Origin: Oxalobacteraceae bacterium
Lineage (GTDB): Bacteria; Pseudomonadota; Gammaproteobacteria; Burkholderiales; Burkholderiaceae_D
Assembly: GCA_027490725.1 (NCBI GenBank)
Contig: JAIXXN010000024.1
Location: forward strand, 1 to 64,000
Direction of reading: 5' to 3'
Length of the DNA: 64,000 nt
Shown here: piece by piece, positions 27,373-37,077 of the stretch
Layout of the letters: the number at the start of each line of letters is the position of its first letter
Position numbering within the stretch: the stretch's first letter is position 1
The notes under the pieces: generated by a model
What the model saw: the letters and a program-made list of their open reading frames with translations, nothing else
Told to the model about the DNA's origin: nothing
Databases searched by the model: none
Made by a program: the position numbers and the translations under genes

Positions 27373-28776
27373 ATGAATCTGTCCCAATTTTTCCTGATCA
27401 TGAAGGCGCGCAAATGGATTATCTTGTTTGCGCTGGTCATCACCGTGGTCTCTACGCTAGGTATCAGCTTGATACTACCGAAGACGTATAAGGCAACTGC
27501 ATCGGTACTCTTGAACTATAAGGGGGTGGATCCAGTGTCCGGCCTCACGATGCCAGGGCAGTTGTTGCCAGGGTATATGGCTACTCAGGTTGACATCATC
27601 AGTAGCAAGAACGTTGCTCTCCGGGTTGTTGACCAATTGGGTTTGGCGCGCAATCAGGCAGTTATCGACCAGTTTAAAGATGCTGCAGATGGCAAGGGTG
27701 ACGTGCGAGACTGGTTGGCCGATCTGCTCCTGAAGAAGCTGGATATCGTACCTGCACGCGAGAGCAGCGTGGTCGAGATCAGCTTCCGCGGCGCGGACCC
27801 TACGTTCGTTGCAGCCGTTGCCAACGCGTTCGCTGATGAGTATCAAAAAATAAGTATTCAATTGAAGGTAGAGCCTATGAAAAAAGCTTCCGCCTACTTT
27901 AATGAGCAACTTAAGCAATTGCGTGACAATGTTGAGGCCGCGCAGTCGCGGTTGTCGAAGTATCAACAAGAAAACGGCATCGTCAGCGTTGACAATCGTC
28001 TGGATGTGGAGAGTAATCGACTCAATGATTTGTCGGCCCAGTTGGTGCAAGCACAAACGCAAACGATGGAAGCAAGCTCGCGCGCCGGTGTTGCAAATGG
28101 TGGTGGCGATTCCCCAGATGTGACGAGCAATCCTTTGGTACAAAATCTGAAGATTGGTCTGGGAAATGCGGAAGCCAAGCTTGCGGAATTAGCACAGCGA
28201 CTGGAACGTAATCACCCGCAATATCAGAGTGCCAAAGCTGAAGTGGAAAAATTACGGTCTGACCTCGCCAGTGCTATTAAAGTAACCGCCAGCAGTGTTG
28301 GTAGTAATGCCACAATCTTGCGTAAACGCGAAGCGGATATACGCGCGTCGCTGGATGCGCAGCGAAAACGCGTGCTTGAACTCAATCGTTCCCGTGATGA
28401 ACTAAATGTGCTGGCGAAAGATGTGGAAGCCGCTCAGCGTGCATTCGATCTGACGTCTCAGCGTTTTGCTCAGACCCGTTTGGAAGGACAGTCGGAACAA
28501 TCGGATATTGCGTTGTTGAATCCTGCCGTTGCGCCACTCGACCCATCCAGCCCACGCGTCGTGATCAACACTGCGATCTCGGTAGCGTTGGGATTGATGC
28601 TGGGTATGGGGCTAGCATTGCTGGCAGAATTGCTTGATCGTCGAGTACGGTCGGAGTCTGACCTGAGCGATATGCTGGACATTCCGGTATTCGGTGTCAT
28701 CGAGTGGAACGCACCAAAGCGCAAGCCCTTTGGTTTGAAGAATCTGTTGCTGTCGCGCCGTTTGCGTCTGAATTAA
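27373..28776 (+). CDS. epsF: EpsF: chain-length determinant (Wzz/PCP-type) protein
   Basis: A 467-residue polysaccharide co-polymerase. A first TM helix is at ~16-36 (IILFALVITVVSTLGISLIL), then a long periplasmic helical hairpin region (~140-340, coiled-coil runs such as LNDLSAQLVQAQTQ and KLAELAQRLERNH), and a second TM at ~395-415 (ISVALGLMLGMGLALL). The cytoplasmic tail after it is short, as expected when the kinase is a separate protein, here EpsG. It controls polymer length with EpsG. Confidence 0.92.
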   Translation: MNLSQFFLIMKARKWIILFALVITVVSTLGISLILPKTYKATASVLLNYKGVDPVSGLTMPGQLLPGYMATQVDIISSKNVALRVVDQLGLARNQAVIDQFKDAADGKGDVRDWLADLLLKKLDIVPARESSVVEISFRGADPTFVAAVANAFADEYQKISIQLKVEPMKKASAYFNEQLKQLRDNVEAAQSRLSKYQQENGIVSVDNRLDVESNRLNDLSAQLVQAQTQTMEASSRAGVANGGGDSPDVTSNPLVQNLKIGLGNAEAKLAELAQRLERNHPQYQSAKAEVEKLRSDLASAIKVTASSVGSNATILRKREADIRASLDAQRKRVLELNRSRDELNVLAKDVEAAQRAFDLTSQRFAQTRLEGQSEQSDIALLNPAVAPLDPSSPRVVINTAISVALGLMLGMGLALLAELLDRRVRSESDLSDMLDIPVFGVIEWNAPKRKPFGLKNLLLSRRLRLN

Positions 28777-28789
28777 ATAGGAACTGTCC

Positions 28790-29665
28790 ATGAATGCTCC
28801 CGCTAATACCACTACGCCTAATCCGCTGACGCCACGTGCTGATTCCAGCATCGGGGGGCTGTTGCTTGAGGCAGGTAAAATTACGCCCGAGAGTGCAGAG
28901 CGCGTGTTGCGCATGCAAAAAGAATTAGGCATCCGCTTCGGTGAGGCGGCCCAGCGCTTGGGTTTGATCACTGAATCTGACATTCAGCAAGTACTTGCTC
29001 GGCAGTTTGATTACCCCTACTTACAGGTTGGCGAAGGGAAGTTTTCGCCCAAACTGGTGGCGGCGTACCAACCGTTCAGTGAGCAGGTTGAACAGCTGCG
29101 TGCGGTACGTAGCCAGTTGATGTTGCGCTGGTTTGCACGTGGCCATAAAGCGTTGGCGATTGTTGAAATTGGCGCTGAAGACGGTGGCAGCCAGGTTGCA
29201 GCCAATCTCGCTGTGGTGTTTTCCCAGCTAGGCGAACACACTGCGCTGGTTGATGCGAATCTGCGGGCACCGCGTCAGCACGATATGTTTGATTTGCAGA
29301 ACCGCACAGGTTTATCCGACATTCTCGCCGGTCGTGCCGATTTGAGCTGCATCACCAAGGTCGCGTCCTTTATCGATCTGTCGGTCTTGGCTGCGGGGAC
29401 CTTACCCCCAAATCCACAAGAGCTATTGAGCCGTAGTAGCTTTGGCGCGTTGAATACGGAACTCGAAAGCAAATACGATGTCGTGTTGTATGATGTGGCG
29501 CCATTCCAGAGCGGTGCCGACGCACTGGCCGTGGCCATTCGTGCCGGTGGCGTGTTAATTGTTGCTCGGAAGCATAATACTCTGCTGGGTGAAATTAATA
29601 ATATGAGCGAACAGTTGACGTCAGCAGGCGCTCAGGTGGTCGGTGCGGTATTGGTTGATTACTGA
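28790..29665 (+). CDS. epsG: EpsG: chain-length tyrosine-kinase family protein with degenerate nucleotide-binding site
   Basis: A 291-residue partner of EpsF. The N-terminal ~80 residues (GGLLLEAGKITPESAERVLRM, FGEAAQRLGLITESDIQ) resemble the GspE/MshE N-terminal domain seen in EpsG relatives. The C-terminal part has the bacterial tyrosine kinase fold, but its key residues are changed. The P-loop reads IGAEDGGSQ (127-135) with Gly133 where Lys is expected; Walker A' reads LVDANLR with Asn157 in place of Asp; Walker B (VVLYDVAP) is near normal. No tyrosine cluster lies at the C-terminus (ends LVDY). ATP hydrolysis is therefore doubtful. Its TGA overlaps the next ATG. Confidence 0.88.
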   Translation: MNAPANTTTPNPLTPRADSSIGGLLLEAGKITPESAERVLRMQKELGIRFGEAAQRLGLITESDIQQVLARQFDYPYLQVGEGKFSPKLVAAYQPFSEQVEQLRAVRSQLMLRWFARGHKALAIVEIGAEDGGSQVAANLAVVFSQLGEHTALVDANLRAPRQHDMFDLQNRTGLSDILAGRADLSCITKVASFIDLSVLAAGTLPPNPQELLSRSSFGALNTELESKYDVVLYDVAPFQSGADALAVAIRAGGVLIVARKHNTLLGEINNMSEQLTSAGAQVVGAVLVDY

Positions 29666-30552
29666 TGACTGCCTCACAGAGTTGGAGCGCCTCGTGGCGC
29701 CAGGTGCCACTAGACTGGTGGCTTCTCGCTGTTGGTACGCTAGTTCTGTTTGTTCCGACATTCGCTGATTTGTTAAATGGAGCTTGGTCGACGGAAGATC
29801 AGGCGCACGGTCCGGTGATTCTGGCACTGTCGCTTTGGCTAATTTGTCGCGGTTGGACAGACATGTTGGTCAGTAGTGAGGGATGCAAGGCCGCTATGAT
29901 GGGTTGGCCAATATTTATTTTTGGCTTGCTTTGTTACGTGCTGGGAAGGTCGCAGCAACTTGCCTTATTTGAGCTGATCGCATTTATTTTCGTTCTTGCT
30001 GGAATATTGCTGATCAAGCGTGGTGGCGGAGCGCTTGCGCAGTTATGGTTTCCATTCTTCTTCATGTTATTCATGATCCCATTGCCGGGCGCTTTGGTGA
30101 GCATGCTGACCATGCCGATGAAGATGGCGGTTTCGTATGTGGTAGAACATGTCCTGTTCTGGCTTGATTATCCGATTGCACGTACCGGTGTGATCTTACA
30201 GATTGGCCAGTATCAACTCCTGGTGGCAGATGCGTGCGCCGGGTTGCAGACCTTCTTGACGCTGGAATCGTTGGGTTTGTTCTATTTGAATGTCGTTCGG
30301 CACACGTCTGTCATACGGAACGTTGCAATCGGCATTCTCATCATACCGATCTCTTTCACTGCCAATGTTATTCGTGTCATCGTACTGACTCTGATCACGT
30401 ATTATTTTGGTGATGCTGCTGGGCAGGGGTTCCTACATGGATTTGCGGGCATGGTGCTGTTTGTGACGGCTCTTTCGTTGATTCTGGCTTTGGATACATT
30501 CTTGCAATGGTATGTCAAGCGTCGCACGGCAACTTCGGAGGCACAGGGATGA
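29665..30552 (+). CDS. xrtB: Exosortase B (EpsH)
   Basis: A 295-residue integral membrane cysteine protease/transpeptidase that recognises PEP-CTERM tails. The catalytic triad is visible: Cys191 in DACAGLQTF, Arg237 in ANVIRVIV and His258 in FLHGFAGM, each within the conserved TM-helix contexts. Eight or so TM helices are predicted. Its place between EpsG and EpsI defines the exosortase B class of exopolysaccharide loci. The start ATG 29665 overlaps the EpsG stop by one base. The PEP-CTERM protein at 18239-18778 is a likely substrate; others probably lie outside the window. Confidence 0.94.
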   Translation: MTASQSWSASWRQVPLDWWLLAVGTLVLFVPTFADLLNGAWSTEDQAHGPVILALSLWLICRGWTDMLVSSEGCKAAMMGWPIFIFGLLCYVLGRSQQLALFELIAFIFVLAGILLIKRGGGALAQLWFPFFFMLFMIPLPGALVSMLTMPMKMAVSYVVEHVLFWLDYPIARTGVILQIGQYQLLVADACAGLQTFLTLESLGLFYLNVVRHTSVIRNVAIGILIIPISFTANVIRVIVLTLITYYFGDAAGQGFLHGFAGMVLFVTALSLILALDTFLQWYVKRRTATSEAQG

Positions 30553-31247
30553 GCAAAAAGGTAGTGTTAAGCAGCATGCTGACGCTTATGATGTTGTCAA
30601 GCGCCGTTGGGGCATACTGGCTGACCCCTAAGGCAAAGGTTGCCGACCAGCGTGAAGCTGTTAATCTTGAGGCGATGATCCCGTCGACTTTCGGCGATTG
30701 GATCGTTGATCCGAATGCTGGTGCGAGCGTCGCCGCATCCCCGGACGCGCAGGCCACGGCCGATAAAATCTACGATCAGGTGCTTAGCCGCACGTATGTA
30801 AATGGCAGTGGTGAGCGGATTATGCTGACCATAACGTATGGCTCTGCGCAAACTCAAGAGCTGAAAGCACACCGGCAGGAGGTCTGTTACGGTGCTCAGG
30901 GCTTCGAGATTCGTGATTTGCAGAATGCAACGCTGTCGATAACTGGTCATCAAGTACCGGCGACGCGCATGTTTGCAATTAAGGGCGGCCGGACCGAACC
31001 AGTTACCTACTGGTTCACGATGGGCGACGAAGTCGTTATGGGGCGTCTTGAACGTTTAATGGTACAGATCAAGTACTCGTTTGCTGGCGTGATTCCCGAT
31101 GGTATGTTGGTGCGCGTTTCTAGCATCTCGCCTGTGGCTCAACAGGGCTACGACCTGCAAGGTAAATTTTTGAATGATCTTATGGCTCTGGTAGCCCCGC
31201 GGACTGCGTCCCAATTATTAGGCACAGGGCAGCCAACGTTGCGCTAG
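30549..31247 (+). CDS. epsI: EpsI-family exosortase-associated protein
   Basis: A 232-residue protein with one N-terminal TM/signal segment (KVVLSSMLTLMMLSSAVGAYWL) and the EpsI (DUF3485) domain: MIPSTFGDWIVDP, RIMLTITYG, HRQEVCYGAQGFEI. Its function is unknown, but it always accompanies exosortase, either fused or next door. The preferred ATG 30549 overlaps the exosortase stop (ATGA); the longer frame from 30507 just reads back into xrtB. Confidence 0.9.
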   Translation: MSKKVVLSSMLTLMMLSSAVGAYWLTPKAKVADQREAVNLEAMIPSTFGDWIVDPNAGASVAASPDAQATADKIYDQVLSRTYVNGSGERIMLTITYGSAQTQELKAHRQEVCYGAQGFEIRDLQNATLSITGHQVPATRMFAIKGGRTEPVTYWFTMGDEVVMGRLERLMVQIKYSFAGVIPDGMLVRVSSISPVAQQGYDLQGKFLNDLMALVAPRTASQLLGTGQPTLR

Positions 31248-31301
31248 TCCAGACTCTGCTCCGGAGTCAATTTTTTAACTAATTTGCAAGGTAAGTAGCG
31301 C

Positions 31302-33215
31302 ATGTGTGGAATCGCAGGTTACGTCGATCGAGAACAGCAAAGCCACACGTTGGCAGGGGACCTCGATTTGGCTGTTGGGGCATTGCGCCATCGTGGTCCG
31401 AATGATCAAGGAACATGGTTGCAGGATCCGGGTGTGGGTTTGGGACAGACCCGGCTATCTATTCTCGATCTTTCGAGCAATGGGCACCAACCTATGGTTT
31501 CAGAAGATGGCCAGGTTATCATGGCGTACAACGGCGAAGTGTATAACTTTGCCGATATCCGCGTCGAACTCGAGGCGGCAGGGCATCACTTTCGCGGTAC
31601 AGGCGATTCGGAAGTCATTCTTGCTGCATTTCGCGAGTGGGGTCTGACAGCAGTAGATCGTTTTATAGGCATGTTCGCGATTGCGCTGTGGGATAGAACT
31701 AACGGTCGTTTGCAGCTGGTTCGTGACCGGCTAGGTATCAAGCCTTTGTATTATGGCTGGGACGGAAGTGTGTTTTGTTTTGGTTCCGAATTGAAGGCGT
31801 TGCGCCAGTTTCAGCATTGGACCCCTGACATAGATCGCGCCGCATTAGGCGACTACCTACAGTTTGGTTACATCAATGCGCCACGGAGTATTTATAAAAA
31901 TATTTATAAATTACCCCCTGGTCATTTTCTCGAATTTGGAGCGGAAGGCCCACCTCAGCTAACTCGCTACTGGTCGGTACTCGACGCACAGAAATCCCCG
32001 CTCACGGGAACCGAAGAGGAATTGACCGATCAACTTGAACACCTTTTGCGCGATGCATTCGCTTTAAGGATGGTTTCCGATGTTCCTGTCGGTGTATTTT
32101 TGTCGGGCGGAATTGATTCGTCCCTGGTGACGGCGATTCTCCAGCAAGGCCGAGATACCCCATTACACACCTTTACCATCGGTTTTTCCGAAGAACGAGT
32201 CGATGAGTCGCGTCACGCACGGAGGGTAGCCGAGCATCTTGGCACGGTACACCACGAGCGCATCATGGATCCGGGGCAGGCAAAAGCGTTGTTGCCACAG
32301 TGGGGGCAATTATTCGACGAACCGTTTTTTGATTCGTCTGGGTTGCCGACATATTTAGTTTCCCAAATGGCTGGTGAACAGGTTACGGTGGTCTTGTCTG
32401 CCGACGGTGGCGATGAGAGCTTCAGCGGCTACGGTGTCTATGAAACGATGCTAGCAAAATGGCGGCAGCATGAGTCGTTGCACCGATTGATCCCAGCGCT
32501 GCGTACTATGATGCATCTGCTCCCGCTTAAATCTCTAGATCGCCTGATTGCGAAATTGCCGATTTCTACAGCTGTCCGCAATGGCCTGCGTACTAAATTT
32601 ATTGATCGGGCAGTGCAATTACGTGATGTGGTGTGCGCCCCGACGCTCGGCGCCGCCTATGACGCTAAATTTTCCATTTGGCGTTGTGATGAAATTCGCG
32701 CCCTAATCGATGGATATGATCCTATCCATGCAACGGCAGATGCCTATCCTGGAACTGCTGCAGATCAGCTGAGTTTGTGCGATTTGCATCATTATCTTCC
32801 CGGCGATGTGCTTACCAAGGTCGATCGGGCAACGATGGCGGTTGGACTCGAGGGACGTGAGCCCCTCCTCGACCATCGGATTGTGGAATTCGCGCTAAGA
32901 TTGCCACTTGCTATGCGTCGTGGAACGCTTGGACCCAAGCATGTGTTACGTCGTATCTTGTATAAATATGTGCCGCGAGAATTGATCGAACGTCCTAAGC
33001 AAGGCTTTGCCATCCCGCTGCGCGAGTGGTTGCGTGGGGACTTGTCACATCTTATTGAGCAGCATTTAGATGCAGGGAAGCTGCGCAAACAAGGCCTTTT
33101 CAATGTTGAGCAGGTAACTGAAGTTGTGGCCGCATTTAAGGCGGGCGATGACCGCATGACTAATCGCGTTTGGGCGCTATTGGCGTTCCAGCTGTGGCAT
33201 GAGCGGTGGGTATGA
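31302..33215 (+). CDS. asnB: Asparagine synthase (glutamine-hydrolysing)-like amidotransferase
   Basis: A 637-residue class II amidotransferase. The N-terminal nucleophile Cys2 (MCGIAGYVD) and glutaminase motifs (HRGPND, YNGEVYNF) precede the ATP-pyrophosphatase synthase domain with the P-loop FLSGGIDSSLV near 267. Members in polysaccharide loci amidate uronic acids of nucleotide sugars or glycans rather than aspartate. With a UDP-sugar dehydrogenase further along the locus, that role is likely here, though ordinary asparagine synthesis cannot be excluded. It ends overlapping the next glycosyltransferase start. Confidence 0.88.
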   Translation: MCGIAGYVDREQQSHTLAGDLDLAVGALRHRGPNDQGTWLQDPGVGLGQTRLSILDLSSNGHQPMVSEDGQVIMAYNGEVYNFADIRVELEAAGHHFRGTGDSEVILAAFREWGLTAVDRFIGMFAIALWDRTNGRLQLVRDRLGIKPLYYGWDGSVFCFGSELKALRQFQHWTPDIDRAALGDYLQFGYINAPRSIYKNIYKLPPGHFLEFGAEGPPQLTRYWSVLDAQKSPLTGTEEELTDQLEHLLRDAFALRMVSDVPVGVFLSGGIDSSLVTAILQQGRDTPLHTFTIGFSEERVDESRHARRVAEHLGTVHHERIMDPGQAKALLPQWGQLFDEPFFDSSGLPTYLVSQMAGEQVTVVLSADGGDESFSGYGVYETMLAKWRQHESLHRLIPALRTMMHLLPLKSLDRLIAKLPISTAVRNGLRTKFIDRAVQLRDVVCAPTLGAAYDAKFSIWRCDEIRALIDGYDPIHATADAYPGTAADQLSLCDLHHYLPGDVLTKVDRATMAVGLEGREPLLDHRIVEFALRLPLAMRRGTLGPKHVLRRILYKYVPRELIERPKQGFAIPLREWLRGDLSHLIEQHLDAGKLRKQGLFNVEQVTEVVAAFKAGDDRMTNRVWALLAFQLWHERWV

Positions 33216-34315
33216 GCGTCGCGCCCCACATCTGCTTTGTGGCGCCAGCCCTATATCCGGTATTGTCGGGAAGTACGCAAATTGAAAGTGTTGGTGGCGC
33301 CGAAGTGCAGCAAGCAATTCTGGCGCGTACATTCCAGCAGGCTGGTTACCGGGTTTCCGTGGTGACTATGGATTATGGCCAGCCCGAAGAGATCATCATT
33401 GATGGTATTCGGGTCATTCGTGCACATGCACCACAGGCTGGATTGCCGGTTTTACGGTTCATCTATCCCCGGATGACGTCCATGTGGCAAGCAATGGCTC
33501 GTGCCGATGCGGACATTTATTATCAGCGCGCGTCGGGTATGCTGACCGGATTGGTTGCTCAGTTTTGCGCCCATCGAGGAAAACGATTCATCTACTCCGC
33601 CGCATCAGATGCTGATTTTTACCCTGAGTTGCCCTTGATTTCTTACGGGCGCGATAAGTGGTTTTATCGTCGCGGCTTGCGTATGGCAGATCAGATCGTT
33701 GTGCAGAATGAGACGCAGCGACAGGCTTGCCTGGCGAATTTTGGACGTACGTCTACTCTGGTACCGAGCTGTCATGCTGTGCAGGGACAGGAGCCTGCAG
33801 ACCCTGCTGGGTATGTTTTATGGGTCGGTACCATCAAGAGTTTAAAACGTCCTGAATTGTTTTTGGAGTTGGCGAGGCGTTTGCCAGCGATACGCTTCCG
33901 CTTGGTTGGTGGTGGTGACGCTGCAATCCTGGGCAATCTGAAAGCAGCTGATCTAAAAAATCTAGAGTTGACGGGTTTTGTCCCTTATTCGCAAGTAGCG
34001 CAGCATTTTGCCGGTGCACGCGTATTTGTTAATACGTCTGAGTTTGAAGGTTTTCCGAATACGTTCTTGCAAGCTTGGTCTCGGGCCATTCCCTCGGTAA
34101 GTTTCTTTGATAATGGCTCTCGGGTTGATAACCTGCCGGTTACGCGCTGTGTCCGGGATGTCGAAGAAATGGCGGCGGTCATTAGTGAATGGATGAGTGA
34201 TGATGTGAGCTGGAAAACGGCCGGCACGCGAGCACAAGCCTACTTTAATGGCCAGCACACCCCGCAGGCAGCACTGAACGCCTACGCGCCGTTGTTAAAT
34301 GCTCTAGCGGCATAG
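33212..34315 (+). CDS. Glycosyltransferase, GT4-like (GT-B fold)
   Basis: A 367-residue GT-B enzyme. The N-terminal half contains the acceptor-side segment SVGGAEVQQAILARTF; the C-terminal half has the nucleotide-sugar region VGTIKSLKRPELFLELARRL and the E-x7-E-like motif SEFEGFPNTFLQAW. Sugar donor and acceptor are unknown. ATG 33212 overlaps the amidotransferase stop (ATGA), preferred over GTG 33206. Confidence 0.86.
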   Translation: MSVAPHICFVAPALYPVLSGSTQIESVGGAEVQQAILARTFQQAGYRVSVVTMDYGQPEEIIIDGIRVIRAHAPQAGLPVLRFIYPRMTSMWQAMARADADIYYQRASGMLTGLVAQFCAHRGKRFIYSAASDADFYPELPLISYGRDKWFYRRGLRMADQIVVQNETQRQACLANFGRTSTLVPSCHAVQGQEPADPAGYVLWVGTIKSLKRPELFLELARRLPAIRFRLVGGGDAAILGNLKAADLKNLELTGFVPYSQVAQHFAGARVFVNTSEFEGFPNTFLQAWSRAIPSVSFFDNGSRVDNLPVTRCVRDVEEMAAVISEWMSDDVSWKTAGTRAQAYFNGQHTPQAALNAYAPLLNALAA

Positions 34316-34325
34316 AGGAGAGCAG

Positions 34326-35600
34326 ATGTCGCTAAGCAAAGCTATGTTATGGAGTGTCGGTCAATCCGCCGTGCGATTTGCTGTCGGTTTTATCGGTGTG
34401 AAAGTGACAGCCGTTTATCTTGGGCCAGCGGGGATGGCTCTGGTCGGTCAATTCAATAATTTTCTCAGCATGTGTACGCTCATGACCGTGGGCGGTGTGC
34501 AAACCGGCTTGGCGAAAATGACCGCACAGGCGGCGCCCGACGATGATGCGCGGCATACAGTGATTTGGTCCACTGCAGCCCGCTTGGCGCTGATTCTCGG
34601 GGGGGGGAGTGCGGTGCTGATCGCCTTAGCAAGTTATTGGTTGTCTGAGCATTTATTACTTAACAGGGCCTATTGGCCTATATTTTTATTTGGCGCTTTG
34701 GTTCTGTTCGCAGGTACTGCTAACGGTGTGGCCAGTGGAATTCTAAATGGCATGCGACGCATGCACGCCCTGGCATTGGGGGTCATGATATCGTCGATCC
34801 TTTCCCTGCTACTTTCTGTTCCGTTGGTGTATTTTTTCAACGTGTGGGGGGGGATGATATCGGCGGGATTGCTGGTATTTTTGACCGCAGCAATCAGCAT
34901 TTGTTTCTTTTATAAAGAAATAGGCCATGGCTTCCGCTATTTCCGGGCAGGTTATGACAGCGGCGTCGGGCGGGAGTTGTTGCGTTTCTATCCGATGGTA
35001 TTGGCGAATGCATTGTCCAGCCAGTGCACTTTGATAGCGGTGCGCTACCTAATTTCACACCAACTTGGTGCGGATGCGGCAGGGATATGGCAGGCGTCGA
35101 TAAAAGTTTCGGATATGTACACTGCGGTTATTGTTTCCGCGTTGTCGCTGTACCTGATGCCGCACCTTTCAAGCATAAAGGATGACATCGCATTTCGCCG
35201 CGAGGTGTTTGCAGTGAGCCTTAAAGTTGCTACTGCGACGGCGTTGATTGCCGGCGTTATTTTCCTTACGCGTGATCTGGTGATTTTGATTGTGTTCACA
35301 CGCCAGTTTGATGCTATGAGAGGTTTGTTCCAGTATCAATTGATTGGCGATATTCTCATGGTTGCGTGCTGGCCGATGCGCATGGGCTTAACTGTGCGCT
35401 TGAAAGTTCGGCAGTATTTGGCAATTGAAACTCTTAATGCGGTTGTTTTCATTTTTGGGACTTACCTCTTATTAGAAAACATTGGTATAGCAGGTGCTCC
35501 ATTAGCATACGCAATAGGTTATTTTTTATCGTTGGGGTGCTTAATCGCACTGTATTTCGCTCAAAAGGCAAACGGTTCTACTTCACCTCATCACTCTTGA
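34326..35600 (+). CDS. O-antigen/exopolysaccharide flippase (Wzx)
   Basis: A 424-residue, strongly hydrophobic protein with about twelve TM helices and the polysaccharide transporter (PST) start SLSKAMLWSVGQSAVRFAVGFIGVK. It should move lipid-linked repeat units to the periplasmic face. It resembles the WzxE-like branch. GAGGAGAG precedes the ATG. It lies next to the polymerase, as usual in Wzx/Wzy pathways. Confidence 0.9.
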   Translation: MSLSKAMLWSVGQSAVRFAVGFIGVKVTAVYLGPAGMALVGQFNNFLSMCTLMTVGGVQTGLAKMTAQAAPDDDARHTVIWSTAARLALILGGGSAVLIALASYWLSEHLLLNRAYWPIFLFGALVLFAGTANGVASGILNGMRRMHALALGVMISSILSLLLSVPLVYFFNVWGGMISAGLLVFLTAAISICFFYKEIGHGFRYFRAGYDSGVGRELLRFYPMVLANALSSQCTLIAVRYLISHQLGADAAGIWQASIKVSDMYTAVIVSALSLYLMPHLSSIKDDIAFRREVFAVSLKVATATALIAGVIFLTRDLVILIVFTRQFDAMRGLFQYQLIGDILMVACWPMRMGLTVRLKVRQYLAIETLNAVVFIFGTYLLLENIGIAGAPLAYAIGYFLSLGCLIALYFAQKANGSTSPHHS

Positions 35601-35607
35601 AATTGTC

Positions 35608-37077
35608 ATGAAACTATTGATTGCATTGTTGGTGCTGTTCTCGTTCATATTTGGCGCGATGAGTGCTTTGTTTGGTGGGGAAATTGCACTATTACTATTC
35701 GCTCTGGTATTCCCAGTAGTTTTTATTCTCGTAGACTACAGGGTCGGCGTAGTGTTGAGTGTTATTGCGTTGCCAATCTCCACATTCAAAGTATTTTCGC
35801 ATCTTCCGGGGCTTAACCTCGCGAATGTTCTTGTGCTGGCAGCTTGTGGGGCGTTTTTCTTGCGGCGATTGTTGAAGCCCGGTGAATTCGTCAAGATGCC
35901 TCCAATAATCTGGTGGCGGTATATTATCCCAATATTCGTTGCCGTTGGAGTTGGAGTTATTCATGTAAGGGGGTTGAGCATGCGAACGGCTCTTGATATG
36001 GGAGCTGGTTTTGCTTCGATACCAGCCTATATCATCGGCTACGGCATAAAACCTATGCTGTTAATTGTTGCGGCTTGGACATTGGGCAATGCAGTTAGGG
36101 ATAGCAAGAACCAAGAGCGTTTTCTTATTCCGATTGTGTTATCAATAGTTTTGCCGGCGCTAATTTTGCTGTTTTACATTATGCGTAGTGGTCAGGGACT
36201 AAAGGTCTTAAGTAGTCAAGCGGCTCGAGGTTTTTTGACGTCTTTGGGCATGCATGCCAACGAATTTGGTGCTATGTTTGCGATCGGCTTTGCTATCTTA
36301 ATATTCATGATCCCTGCAGTATCGACTATTCGTGCTCGGGTATTACTGATTGCAAGCGCTTCGATCGTTTTGGTGGCTTTAGCCCTAACCTTTTCGCGAG
36401 GCGGATATATAGCAATTATTGTTAGCGGTGCGTACTTTGTAATAAGTCAAAAGAGGGTTAGATTGGCTTTGGTTTCATTTGCCGTAGCATTATTGTTGAT
36501 CGCTGTTACTCCTCAAACTATTGTTGACCGGGCGCTGGTTGGCTTTGGCGGTGCTGGTGCTCATGATGTGCTGTCATCGCGGGTTCAAGATGACGAATTG
36601 ACGGCCGGACGATTTTGGCTTTGGCGGCAAACTTTCCCATCGTTCTATAAGAGCCCACTGATTGGTTCGGGTATCGCATCACAAGCGTGGTCAGATGCGG
36701 CAAAGACGGGGGTAATTCACACAATTCAAACCCATAATTTATATCTTTCTATTTTGTATGATGTTGGCATAATTGGTTTTGCACTAGTCATTTCGTTCTT
36801 TGTATTTTTGTATCGTAATTTCAAATCTGTTGCCAGGAAAGTAGAAGTGCCACCCGCAATGGCCGGGGCCTTTAATGGCGTTGCGGCCGGGATGCTTGGA
36901 ATGGCTGTCATGGGGTTTACGAATGGATTATTTTTCCCCCAAATTTTCCAGATCTATATTTGGCTGATGTTCGGCCTTTCTATTGCTTACATGTCAGATG
37001 CTGAAAAACTCGAATCTAAAAAAATTCGGTTTTGGTTCCAGCCTCTCAGGAAGAAGGGTAAGTTCGCTCAAACCTGA
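35608..37077 (+). CDS. O-antigen polymerase/ligase-family membrane protein (Wzy-like)
   Basis: A 489-residue protein with about ten to twelve TM helices and a large periplasmic loop (~315-385) that carries the segment TAGRFWLWRQTFPSFYKSPL...GSG typical of the Wzy_C/O-antigen ligase family, including the Arg and His positions (HTIQTHNLYLS). It most likely polymerises the repeat unit. It starts seven bases after the flippase gene and is visibly AT-richer than the flanks. Confidence 0.85.
   Translation: MKLLIALLVLFSFIFGAMSALFGGEIALLLFALVFPVVFILVDYRVGVVLSVIALPISTFKVFSHLPGLNLANVLVLAACGAFFLRRLLKPGEFVKMPPIIWWRYIIPIFVAVGVGVIHVRGLSMRTALDMGAGFASIPAYIIGYGIKPMLLIVAAWTLGNAVRDSKNQERFLIPIVLSIVLPALILLFYIMRSGQGLKVLSSQAARGFLTSLGMHANEFGAMFAIGFAILIFMIPAVSTIRARVLLIASASIVLVALALTFSRGGYIAIIVSGAYFVISQKRVRLALVSFAVALLLIAVTPQTIVDRALVGFGGAGAHDVLSSRVQDDELTAGRFWLWRQTFPSFYKSPLIGSGIASQAWSDAAKTGVIHTIQTHNLYLSILYDVGIIGFALVISFFVFLYRNFKSVARKVEVPPAMAGAFNGVAAGMLGMAVMGFTNGLFFPQIFQIYIWLMFGLSIAYMSDAEKLESKKIRFWFQPLRKKGKFAQT

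Noticed and set aside
31252..31276. Hairpin GACTC/GAGTC with T run between epsI and asnB
   Set aside because: Stem is only five bases with a seven-base loop; too weak to call a terminator in a tight operon.
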